A program made the translations under genes and the position numbers. Positions 21,771-31,565 of a stretch of DNA of 64,000 nt are shown piece after piece. The stretch is from Rutpela maculata (Eukaryota; Arthropoda; Insecta; Coleoptera; Cerambycidae). The notes under the pieces are model-generated. The model did no database searches, was not told the origin of the DNA, and saw nothing but the letters and a program-made list of their open reading frames with translations. The DNA is taken from the NCBI GenBank assembly GCA_936432065.2, contig OW386289.2, positions 94,857,736 through 94,921,735 of the forward strand. The letters run 5' to 3'. The stretch's first letter is position 1; each line of letters opens with the position of its first letter.

Positions 21771-23869
21771 ACTTCCATATCCAGTGGAAGTATAGTAACG
21801 ACAAATGATTTTTAAAAATTTTTATTGTTCAAATAGGCTTAACATGTCATGAAACGTCGAGACTTTAAGTTTGAGTGAAAAAAAAATTTCTATCTGTCTG
21901 TCTGTCGGTCTGTCTGTAACTTTTTTTTGTGTGCACGTTTACTCTGGAACCGTTTAAGATATTGACTTGAAATTTGGTACACGGATGTACTTTAACGACA
22001 TCTGGAACCAGATTATATTTTCATGTTATTCCGACGAAATTCCGGGTAAATTGGGGTAAATTTGGGGTAAATGGGTAAATCAAGCAGGTAAGAGTCCATA
22101 AAATTGGTATTTAGTATATAAAAGAGAAGCTAAGGTCTCAAAAAAAATTTTGGCATTAGCCACCACCCATTACCACCCCTACCCCCTTATTAAAGGGGAT
22201 GAAAAAAAATGTGATTTAGTGTATGTACAAGAACCAGAAACCTCAAAATATTTTTTTATTTCGTCCACCCCCACTACCCACTACCACCCCCCTATCACCA
22301 CCCCCACCCTATTACCGATGTGGGGTATCGTTTTATGGGTTTTTGGGGTAGAGGATTTCAAATATTATATTATTAAAGTTCCATAAACAATTATTTCCAC
22401 ATATAAAGTTTTTTCGTTGTAAGTGACTTGGATAGAGAATCTGGATGTGTCAATAGTGATTCCTTGGGCATCGGTTTCGTTTTATAGGTTGTTGGGGTAG
22501 ACCATTTCAAATATTATGTTGTTAAAGTTACCTTGAGTGGAATTAATACGCAGTGGCTTTCCTCGACTACTATGGATGCGCAGTAGGTTTCCCCGAGTAT
22601 TATGGATGCACAGTGGCTTTCCTCGAATATTGTTGATGCGCAGTGACTTTTTTCGAGTATTATAGATCGCAGTAGGTTACCTCAAGTAGTATGGATGCGC
22701 AGTGGGTTACTTTAAGTAGTATGGATGCGCAGTGGCTTTCCTCGAGTACAATGGATGCGCAGTAGGTTACAACGAGTAGTATGGATGCACAGTGGCTTTT
22801 CTCGATTACAATGGATGCGCAGTAGGTCTCCCTGAGTATTATGGATGCGCAGTGACATTTTTCTAGTTTTATAGATCGCAGTGGCTTTCCTCGAGTACAA
22901 TGGATGCGCAGTAGGTTACCACGAGAAGTATGGATGCACAGTGGCTTTTCTTAAGTGCTATAGATGCGCAGTAGGTTGCCTCAAGTGATATGGATGGGCA
23001 GTGGGTTTCCTCGAGTAAAATGGATGCGAGTGGTTTACTTCAGGAAGTATGAATGCGCAGTGGCTTTACTCGAGTAAATTGGATGCACAGTGGGTTACCT
23101 TGAGTAGTATGGATGCATAGTAGGCTTTACTTCTATCGTGTAGTTTACAAAACACAACTATTTTTTATATCTTTGTCTTGCCATTTTCTGCGTATTAGTT
23201 CGACATTCAGTTAAAGTATATTAACGCAAAAAAAAAAATTTGGAAATTTTCATTGTTTAAATAGGCTTAGAATATCAGGAAACGTCAATATTTTAAGTCT
23301 GAGCAAAATAAATTTGTCTGTTGCGTCAGTCTGTCTTTTAGTCTTGTATCGTTTTGGTGCCCACGATTACTCTGAAACCGTTTAAGATATTCACTGAAAA
23401 TATGGCACACATATGTTTTTTAACGAGATCTGGAACTAGATTATATTTTGATCTTATTCCGTTGCAGAGTTGAAGGGTAAATTGGAGTAAATGGGGGTAA
23501 ATAGATAAATCAAGCAAGTAAGAGTCCATGAAATTGGTATTTAGTAAATATGAGGAGCTAAAGCCTCAAAAAAAATGGCATTAGCCATCCCTATTACCAC
23601 CCTCACTCTAGTATTAAAGGTGGTGAAAAAATAGTGTGATTTAGTGTGTGTACAAGAGCCAAAGTCATCAAGAATTTTTTTCACTTCATTCACCCCCACC
23701 TCTATTACAGATGTGGCATATAATTTTATGGGGTTTTGGGGTACATGATTTCAAATATTATACCATTAAAGTTCCATAAACAATTATTTCCACATAGTGG
23801 AGTGCAAATAGAGTATTTTGTTGTGAGAGACTTGGATGTGGAAGTAGTGATTTCTTGGACAGCGGTTTT
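21771..23869 (+). mobile_element. minisatellite composite element, copy 2 (~2.1 kb)
   Basis: Repeat 1 at 21771-22454 (start ACTTCCATATCCAGTGGAAG, preceded by TT), minisatellite at 22530-23130, linker at 23131-23205, repeat 2 at about 23206-23846, then GTGATTTCTTGGACAGCGG and TTT. The order is identical to copy 1. Its boundaries are known exactly because it sits in an LTR whose uninterrupted twin is 4.5 kb away: the insertion lies between ...CCTAATT and TTAAGG..., with no target duplication and T on each side. Repeat 1 also carries a partial internal duplication (22480-22528). Confidence 0.85.
22530..23130. repeat. 30-bp minisatellite array 2
   Basis: About 20 imperfect units of GGATGCGCAGTGGCTTTCC / TCGAGTACTAT type, with more divergence and occasional short units (GATCGCAGT at ~22665 and 22872). 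It is the same family as the arrays at 4778 and 53751. Confidence 0.9.
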
Positions 23870-23999
23870 TTAAGGGGCAAAGATAATTCTATTTCCAACA
23901 TACTCCACTCTTGAGTCACTAACTATAGTTAACAAAATAGTGACTCAATGCTCAAAATATTACAAAACAATATAAACAATAAATACATCAATATACAAG

Positions 24000-25234
24000 C
24001 TACATATTGTATCTCATTGGGATTTTAACTCGTAGAAAAATAGCAGAAGCGTATGCAATTTTGCTTCCATCGCAAAAAATGTGCAGGCTCCGACTCTTAA
24101 CATTAGATTCATCAAATAACCATCTAGGAATCCTAACCTCACTCATGTAGTGAAGTTCATCTAACCATCTCAAAATTTCTTCTTGATATCTTCGCTTACT
24201 CCCTCGACCCATCCTATCTTTGAACTCCACGTTTCTTGTAACAATATTTTAGGCAACAATGTTGTAGGGCAGGACACTCATATGGGGTCAAACAACCGAT
24301 GTGCTACTGTCAATATGGGCCGCTTTATTACAACTTGCAAATACAGGTCTTCAAAACACTTTGGATTTAGGCTTAAAGTATCGGTCCTCCGATACCAACT
24401 CAGTCCAAGGTCAGGAGATTGCATTGTATCTTCTGGAAGTTGTGGATCAATATATTCCCAACATCTCAAATCGAATTTCACTTCAGAGAATATGTCTGTT
24501 GCCTGATTAATAAAAACGTTTAGTTCATTCACATTAGACACACTAGTAAGACAATTGTCCACATAGAAATTTTCTGTAGTTTTGTTACTGTTTCTGTAGT
24601 ATAAGTGACATCTTCGGCCTCTATCCTCTCCATTATTGTACCTAAGTGATGACCAATCACGGCTGCTAGTAAGAAGGGACTGCAAGACACTCCAAAAACA
24701 ACCCTGGCATGGCGATATACTTTTAGTTTGTCATTTTCATCACACCATAAAAAATTTCTATCATTTTACTGAAGGCTTTGCGTATATCAACACTAACCCC
24801 TATCTTGTTTAGCCTAAACCGAAGTAGAATCGCTGGAACTAGTTCAATTAAGTTGGCACCCTTTTCCAAACAACCATACTAAGAGACGGAGATAACTTTT
24901 CTTTCGCTGAGGCATCAAAAACTGGCCTCACAGGAGTTGTACTATTAGTTTTTATCACAGCTCTATGAGGTAAAAACCTTTTTTATGTAACATCTAACCT
25001 CTTTCTCGCCAAATTATGATTAGATGGTAGCTGTGGATACTCCTCTAACCATGGCATTTGCACCTCATACCTTCCCTCATCATTGATCTTGACAGTTTGT
25101 CTAAAATACTCTACTGCAGCCTCTTCTAACTCCTTTATATTCTTTCTCTCGAGTGCATCTTCTATACCAAGTACATTTAGTCTCCATAACTCAGTAATTT
25201 GTGCATCTTTACAAAATAACGAAGTTACTGTCAT
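24000..25234 (-). pseudogene. BEL/Pao pol: reverse transcriptase and start of RNase H
   Basis: The frame at 25234-24983 carries the linker upstream of RT (contains LWRLNVLGIEDA and LARKRLDV). From 24980 to 24690 the RT continues with stops and shifts; FRLNKIGVSVDIRKAF marks the first catalytic Asp block. The frame at 24685-24278 contains FYVDNCLTSV, in which VD is the family's version of the RT catalytic pair (usually YVDD), and WYRRTDTLSLNP, typical of the BEL/Pao connection domain. The frame at 24230-24000 ends with IFCDGSKIAYASAI, the start of RNase H. Everything downstream (rest of RNase H, integrase) is absent. Confidence 0.85.
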
Positions 25235-25252
25235 ATTAAGATAATTAGAACT

Positions 25253-25852
25253 TCATTTCACAGGAGATTTACCAATTAATGTCCAGCCTAACGTCGTTTC
25301 TACTGCCACCATTCCACATTTTAGTACATAACTATGGCCAGTTAACAGATTTCCTGCTATATCTGTACCAACTAATATTTCGATCGGTCCCTCATGATTG
25401 TCACTGAGTTGTATACCACGTTGTATAAGTTCATTCATCCAAGGTCCTCTGTTAACAGGTGCTATAGCCACACAAATAACTGCTTGATCTAATACGTCAA
25501 ATTTACATGCATAATCGCTATAAATATTCTTAAGCCTTATCTTATAGCGATTGTGATTTATAGGATCTGACTGCCTTCCTCCAAATAGTGAATGTATTAT
25601 TGTTTCCTCTCCTAACATCAGGTACCCCATTTCACTGGCTAACTTCTGTGCTATGGAGGATAGCTGAGAACCTGTATCAATAAGGAGGCGAGCATAACGT
25701 TCAGCATTGTTCTCTTCACGTACTAAAACTCTCAAAGACTGTAACATAACTTCAGCGTAGGTATTGTTTGTCAATGCTTTTTCAACAGAAATGTCTTCTT
25801 TCTTTTGTACTGGGAGGTTCAAAGGCTTATTATACTGACTGTGGGGGGTCAA
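25253..25852 (-). pseudogene. BEL/Pao protease-region frame
   Basis: A 199-codon open frame, the longest in the window. LIDTGSQLSSI (about residues 57-67) carries the aspartic protease DTG motif. ILVGTDIAGNLLTG and ETTLGWTLIGK near the end are the conserved blocks at the protease/RT boundary of BEL/Pao polyproteins (DUF1758 / peptidase A17 region). The initial ATG is not the natural start, since the family's protease is cleaved from a polyprotein. A 65-bp stretch with repeated TATATTATACTGAC separates it from gag and probably contains a small duplication that broke the frame. It cannot be translated from gag as it stands. Confidence 0.85.
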
Positions 25853-25916
25853 AGGTATATTATACTGACTGGTATATTAGGTATATTATACTGACACAAT
25901 AAGTACATGTCTTCTT

Positions 25917-26649
25917 TCACAGATTACAATTTTTGTAAACATGGTCTGATTGAAGACAAATAAAACATAATTTATGTCTGGCTAGTATTTTCTGTTTGAT
26001 TTTAACTGAGAGTTTCTTTGTCTTCGAACATTCTTCCATTTTGTGTTCTAAACTATCACAAAATATACATTTGGAATTCTGATTATTAACAAGATTTGTA
26101 GCTGAAGGTATGTTAGACTTTTCTTGACTTGTCGCTTTAACCTTTGGCTTGGCCCCTGAATTTATATTTTTCATCTCGAACCCAACAACAGCTAATGAAA
26201 TTCTCTCCTCGTTCTCTACCTCTTTATTACGTAAGAACGACATTAGGCTCTCTAACTCGTCTTTGAAATTAGACCCTCTTTCACACACAGGACTTCTCTG
26301 TCACACTTAAAATATCCCGTGGCAAACAAGACTCTACAAGAGGGAACAACATTGCAGCATATTTTTCTGACATATTTTTTTCTTTACTATTGAGATTCTG
26401 TAAGACTAACTTCAAAAGTTCCCTCACATAAACTTCCACTAACAAATCCTCTCTACCAAATCGAGCCTTCAAACTCTCGATGGCCTTGGAGTAATTCTCA
26501 CTTGAAGCTGGAAAACTCTCAACCAATAGACGTGCTCTCGATCCCGGAACTGTAGCTTGAAGCAAGTATTGAAATTTATCTTCCTTGGCGATATTTTTTT
26601 CTGGGTCTATGTTTTTAAATTGTGACCAAAAAGGAAGCCATTCATTGAC
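25917..26649 (-). pseudogene. BEL/Pao gag, 3' half with two zinc knuckles
   Basis: The frame 26565-26281 and its upstream extension carry the gag core (around KFQYLLQATVPGSRA and YSKAIESLKARFGRED). Frame 26288-25917 ends with two CCHC zinc knuckles, CIFCDSLEHKMEEC and CFICLQSDHVYKNC, each C-x2-C-x4-H-x4-C, for RNA packaging. A frameshift near 26281-26288 separates the two. The 5' continuation of gag lies beyond a foldback insertion at 26663-27962. Confidence 0.85.
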
Positions 26650-26662
26650 TTCATCACAGAAT

Positions 26663-27962
26663 TAGAGAATATTATTTAGGTATTATGCAAATCACAACTT
26701 ACACACGTTTTTATTAATTATGAAAATACCTACTTTCTGTATATTGTTGCCCTAATCTGGGCACGCTAATATACTAGTTAGGTAAATACTTTAAAACACA
26801 CATTATTGGAGACCCAATCAAAACAACTACTCTTCTAGCTAATACTGACGAAGTATTGAATTGCACGAGAGGATTCTTAGCATTTTAAAGAAAAAAATAT
26901 ATTGAAAATACTTAAACCATTTGTATACATTTAGTCATTCACACTTTTTTATTTAATGTGAAATTATCTACTTTCTGTATATTGGTACCTTAATCGGGTC
27001 ACGCTAATATACTACTTAGGAAAACACTTTAAAACACTCATTATTGGAAAAACAATCAAAACAACTACTCTTCTAGCTAATACTGACGAAGTATTGAATT
27101 ACATGATAGGATTCCTGGCATTTTAAGGCAAAAAAAAAATTGAAAATAAATTATTTATTGAAATTGAGTCATTCGCAACACCTATTGAACCTTACATTCT
27201 ATTTGAACTCTAGAAAAGTTGTACAAGTTTTTTCGAACTCGTTAGTTCTCATCAGTAGAGTATAGAAACATTCACTCTTTATTACAAGCCTATTCTTGAT
27301 TTATTTTTACAATTGATTGTTTTTATTTATTTGCTTTTATCATGATTAGAGAATATTATTTAGGTATTATGAGTGAATGTTTCTATACTCTACTGATGAT
27401 AACTAACGAGTTCGAAAAAACTTGTACAACTTTTCTAGAGTTGAAATAGAATGTAAGGTTCAATAGGTGTTGTGAATGACTCAATTTCAATAAATAATTT
27501 AAAACTCCAGGAATCCTATCATGTAATTCAATACTTCGTCAATATTAGCTAGAAAAGTAGTTGTTTTGATTGTTTTTCCAATAATGAGTGTTTTAAAGTG
27601 TTTTCCTAAGTAGTATATTAGCGTGACCCGATTAAGGTACCAATATACAGAGAGTAGATAATTTCACATTAAATAAAAAAGTGTGAATGATTAAATGTAA
27701 ACAAATGGTTTAATTATTTTCAATATATTTTTTTCTTTAAAATGCTAAGTATCCTCTCATGTAATTCAATGCTTCGTCAGTATTAGCTAGAAGAGTAGTT
27801 GTTTTGATTGGTTCTCCAATAATGAGTGTTTTAAAGTATTTACCTAACTAGTATATTAGCGTGCCCAGATTAGGGCAACAATATACAGAATGTAGGTATT
27901 TTAATAAAAAAAAAAAAAAAGTGTAAGTTGTGATTTGCATAATACTTAAATAATATTCTCTA
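26663..27962. mobile_element. 1.3-kb foldback element inserted in gag
   Basis: It is almost entirely two ~600-bp inverted arms (26663-27285 and 27376-27962). The ends are TAGAGAATATTATTTAGGTA on the left and its mirror (with one change) on the right. Each arm contains two tandem ~265-bp subunits (landmarks CTACTTTCTGTATATTG and CTTCTAGCTAATACTGACGA). A third copy of the terminal sequence lies at 27346-27370, beside the centre. The flanks are TTCATCACAGAA (26650-26661) and TTCGTCACAGAA (27963-27974), a 12-bp direct duplication with one mismatch. No coding capacity. Confidence 0.9.
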
Positions 27963-28458
27963 TTCGTCACAGAACTTCTTAAATTCGATTTTAGGCAATT
28001 TAAATTCTCGTTTGTAAATGTTTCCTTGTCCAGAATTCCGATATGGAACTGAAGTTGAAGTTTTCATACTGTCAACGTCACTGTTAAGATTCTCAACCAT
28101 TAATCGCGTTTTGTTAACATTTCTTGTGTATTCATCAGCCGCCGTCATTTCTGCATCCAAACCAGCTTCATCTAATTTTGTCTCTAACAAGGCAACGAAG
28201 ATTTATTTATTCACTATAATAAGTAAATTCACCTTCTGTTCTAAAACACCAAAGCTAGCCTGAATCTCGATCAAATCAGGTTCCTTTACACAAATCTACT
28301 GTTGCGTTATTTAGCTTCGTAAATGCTGTTCTGTAAACTGTTCTTGTCTTTTTTAATTTATCCATAATATCTGTCCTGTCATGGTCGCCAAATGTTAGAA
28401 AACTTACTTGGTATAAATTAAAAATCAGAACCTCTTTACTTTCCAAATAAATGAACAA
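27963..28458 (-). pseudogene. BEL/Pao gag, 5' part
   Basis: It starts at the ATG at 28456-28458?, with an alternative start MDKLKKTRTVYRTAFTKLNN at about 28363; the latter is preferred because the longer frame begins inside the LTR. It stops at 28276 (frameshift) and continues in another frame as 28190-27960, ending KREFKLPKIEFKKFCDE at the foldback junction; the next residues (FCDEVNEW) resume at 26657. The basic, proline-bearing LPK block precedes the gag core in BEL/Pao elements. It is broken by one frameshift, one stop near 28205 and the insertion. Confidence 0.75.
28373..28390 (-). promoter_or_regulatory. primer-binding site of the BEL/Pao element
   Basis: The minus strand reads TGGCGACCATGACAGGAC, starting two bases inside the 5' LTR. 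TGGCGACC-type sites are usual for insect BEL/Pao elements and pair with a tRNA 3' end to prime minus-strand DNA synthesis. The identity of the tRNA was not determined. Confidence 0.7.
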
Positions 28459-28597
28459 TATATTTAAATTTCTGCAAAAGTTGACGTTCCTTTTAACAAA
28501 ATTAATACAAAACTGTCAATCATTAAAAAAAATTCATAATTAGAACATCATGTTAATATTGTGTTGCCTAATTTTAAGGATAATTCTATTTCCAACA
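28393..28597 (-). repeat. BEL/Pao 5' LTR (intact, 205 bp)
   Basis: On the plus strand it begins TGTTAGAAAACTTACTTGG and ends ATTCTATTTCCAACA. It pairs with the interrupted LTR at 21576-23900. The GATTT duplication follows at 28598-28602. Confidence 0.92.
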
Positions 28598-28602
28598 GAT
28601 TT

Positions 28603-28705
28603 GATAAATGAAGTTTTTTATAGAGGACATATGGGTTGAGTTTATAGGCAAATGTGTTTGTATTATTTATTGCATTGATTGATAAGTGTTTGGTCTATAT
28701 TGCCT
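28603..28705 (-). pseudogene. LINE RNase H fragment, 5' part
   Basis: The minus strand reads AYKLNPYVLYKKLHLSN up to the BEL/Pao junction. When the retrotransposon and one GATTT are ignored, the frame runs on directly into the RNase H block at 21570 without a shift. Further upstream (28705-28860) no convincing LINE sequence is seen, so the LINE copy is short or very decayed. Confidence 0.65.
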
Positions 28706-29478
28706 GTTTGCTATTTGGGTGGTAACACCAATTATTCTAATTATTTAAAAAAAATTCTATCGACCTAATAGATGACAGAATTTAGTAATTTGCAGTTGTC
28801 TCCTTTATATAAATATTATAATCCGGTGTCTTAATAAAACGAGAACAAGAATAAAAAAAACACATTTCCACCCCATCTAGAAATAAACTCGTTTCTGTTG
28901 AGGTAACGTAACAGTTATTTTTTATAGTGGTATTCCTGAAATAATCATTTATATGCAAATAAAAAATGTTTACAAATTACTGCCGTTCCGGTTTAATGTA
29001 CTGCTATAATAATTTGCGCTACCACTCTTTCCGCTATCCAGAATACTTTTCTTTTAAATTGCGTTGTTCGTAAGGTAATGGATTGTATTCCAAAATTTAT
29101 GAGCCTACTTTAAAAATACTTACTGTGTAAAATTTACTTGCTTCCTGTAGTATACTTTTAAAGTTTTTTTTATTAAACAACTTTCTTTGGATTAGAAAGG
29201 AGAAAAATCGTTTCCGCTAGGGCTAATGGTTCTTGACTTAATAACACCCCGATTTGGAGATTTCGCAGGTTTCTGTCTGGAATGGGTATAGACACTCTTT
29301 TAATATTGATTTTCATTTTTTATTATACGGTGGCAAATTAAACAAATAATTCCAAATCACGTCAATATATTGACTGTTAGCAATATATTCAGATCTACAG
29401 TATGTCTCTGGATAGCTGTCCTAAAAAAGTAACTTTTATATAAATTTGAACTTGCATATAAATAAGATTCGCATAGAT
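28706..29478. other. AT-rich interval, no gene seen
   Basis: No feature that I can support. Confidence 0.4.
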
Positions 29479-29850
29479 ATACAGGGTGATTCGCATAAAA
29501 CTCCACAAGCAGTTTCCGTGGTAACGAAAAGAGATATTCAAATTCTGTAAAAAAAAAAATTCCAGTCGAATATTTGGTAACTAGCAAGGAAATGAGAAGG
29601 CGATCACTAGATACAACAGGTAGCTTTAAGTTTAAGTAATTCGCAATAGTTACAATGGCTGTACAAAAATGGCGGTGTAGTTCAAATTTATTTTTTGATA
29701 GCTGCAACATTGAAACATAGCATACGCGATAGGGTACCAAATGGTATACAATTTTGTAAGAATGCATTTTTCTTGTAAAATCATTAGTTTCCAAATTACC
29801 TGATATTGTCTATTTTTAAACTGGGGACTTTTATGTGAATCATCCTGTAT
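29479..29850. mobile_element. Tc1/mariner-type MITE (~370 bp)
   Basis: The TIRs ATACAGGGTGATTCGCATAA and its mirror TTATGTGAATCATCCTGTAT (one or two mismatches) are flanked by TA. Ends reading TACAGGGTG next to TA are common for IS630/Tc1/mariner-derived MITEs in insects. The 145-codon minus frame (29357-29794) runs across the MITE boundary and is therefore not a gene. Confidence 0.75.
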
Positions 29851-30019
29851 ATTAATATATCAGTTTGCAATTCTCTGACAACCTACATCTGGTTGAGATA
29901 GAGATAATGAGCTCAAAATTGAATGTATTTCCAAAAACCTGTAAAATCTGCTTAATTCAACATGACTCGCCTCAAAAAATTATTGATTCTTTTGCCATTA
30001 TAGCACAGACGACAGAGAT

Positions 30020-31560
30020 CATTTTACAGTGAAACCCACAAAAAGTTGCAAACTGAATAATTTTTTTTAACGAGTTCGTGAAAGTGTATAGAATAATATC
30101 CTGAAAAGTTTACATTCCGCTCGGATGCATAACATAAAAAAAAAGTTAATAAAATTTTTTTTGTCAATTTTTTCAAAATTTTTAAATTAAGTCAGGCTAG
30201 AAAAAAACAAAAAATACAGGTGGATAGACCACATGTTTCTGAACAAAAAATATTCTAATAAAATTTATCGCTAAAGCCACGGTTTTCCCGGAAAAAAATT
30301 GAAGTAACTTTGTCACTCTGCTCGGCCAAGCGCACGGTAAAACGCATACTACGGAACCTCTAAAAGTTAGCAGTTCTAACAAGTAAAATAAAGCTTTTTT
30401 CTCTTTCTGATTACATAGTTTGAACATTTTTCTTAGTGAATAGGAGGATAAATAGTGACTCTGGAGGGAAAATATTTAATTATGAACGCATACACAGACA
30501 CCATACATAGCAGCTGAATCGCTCGCATGAATTTTTATGTGCCTTTACTGTATTGTATTTATTACAGATACACCTATCCACATTTCAGCTATATCCATTG
30601 AATTCCTTATTCATTTGTTAATGTATTGGAAAAGTTCCAGAATTTATATTCAAAACAATGAAAGATATTTTCATAGTTATAAGGGTAAGATCGTGACAAT
30701 CGGAATTTCTTATCATGATATGATGAATCATATTTTCGAAAAAATGCATTAAAGCAAACGAATTTGTGTTTGAACATTCGAAAAGTATACATTTTTTCCG
30801 AAATAGTGATATTTTATTTTTTCCAATAGGTCAATTTTTCGGCAAGTTACAGCCTTTAATATATATATTTATCAGGAAAATCATCAAGCAATTAAATTAA
30901 AATGATTTGAGATGTACTTTTTTTGAGCCCACGTTACTACAACTTAATAAAACATAACAATCATGAAATGTACATACTTTTTTACAGTTCTCAATGAAGA
31001 AAGAATTTTTTTGAAGGGCTTTTATTTTTTTCTATATTTTTTATTGCGACGATTGAGTTCGGGCGTGATAATATATATAAGTATATTTTTCCCATCCATC
31101 CTTTGCTTGTTTTGTTTAAAACAAAAAACATCAGAAAGCTACAATTTCCATCTTTTAAATGAACCAACACTCATATAGATTGAACAAATTCTGATTTAGT
31201 GACATGTAATTCAATGCGTCGGTGTCACAGTCATGCGTATTCAAGCGCGCGCTCGCATGTATCTCGCTTCGAGTTATAACGTTACACTTGACTATTTTTT
31301 TCCGGGAAAACCGTGGCGTTAGCGATAAATTTTGTTACCACATTTTTTGTTCATAAATACGTGATCTATCCATCTGTGTTTTTGTTTTTTCCTAGCTTGA
31401 CTTAATTTCAAAATTTTGAAAAAATGGATGAAAAAAAATTTTTTTCACTTTTTTCTTATGTTCTGCATCCGAGCGAAATGTAAACTTTTCAGGATATTAT
31501 TCTACACACTTTCACGAACTCATTAAAGAAAATTTACACCGTTTGCAACTTTTTATGGAT
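30020..31560. mobile_element. foldback element with ~290-bp arms
   Basis: The left arm (about 30025-30310) and right arm (about 31285-31560) are inverted relatives. Shared blocks: GTTGCAAACTGAATAA / GTTGCAAACGGTGTAA, CACGAACTCRTTAAAGAAAA region, TAATATCCTGAAAAGTTTAC, CGCTCGGATGCATAACATAA, and GCTAAAGCCACGGTTTTCCC / GCTAACGCCACGGTTTTCCC. The 970-bp interior is AT-rich; its short frames (30197-30427, 30537-30792, 30963-31178) have no signature. Confidence 0.75.
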
Positions 31561-31565
31561 AAATA

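Larger units (their letters stand above)
21576..23900 (-). repeat. BEL/Pao 3' LTR, interrupted by the minisatellite composite
   Basis: The LTR starts TGTTAGAAAAC and ends TTCCAACA. It is present as 21576-21770 plus about 23870-23900, the two parts separated by the 2.1-kb composite. Compared with the intact LTR at 28393-28597, the only other difference at the junction is a 6-bp GGCAAA on the right side. The TG...CA ends and the GATTT duplication outside (21571-21575, 28598-28602) fix the boundaries. Confidence 0.9.
21576..28597 (-). mobile_element. BEL/Pao LTR retrotransposon, defective
   Basis: Minus-strand order: 5' LTR (28393-28597), primer-binding site, gag (28458 to 25917, interrupted), protease, reverse transcriptase, start of RNase H, then an abrupt jump to the 3' LTR. 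The integrase and the end of RNase H are missing. A 5-bp GATTT duplication flanks the element, as usual for this class. It landed inside a LINE RNase H frame, and was later hit by a foldback in gag and by the composite in its 3' LTR. The ~205-bp LTRs are nearly identical (a few substitutions and one ~8-bp indel), so insertion is younger than the decay of the LINE. No envelope-like frame is present. Confidence 0.9.

Noticed and set aside
29357..29794. A 145-codon minus-strand open frame
   Set aside because: It runs out of a MITE across its terminal inverted repeat into flanking DNA and has no domain; length is within what an AT-poor-in-stops stretch can give by chance.
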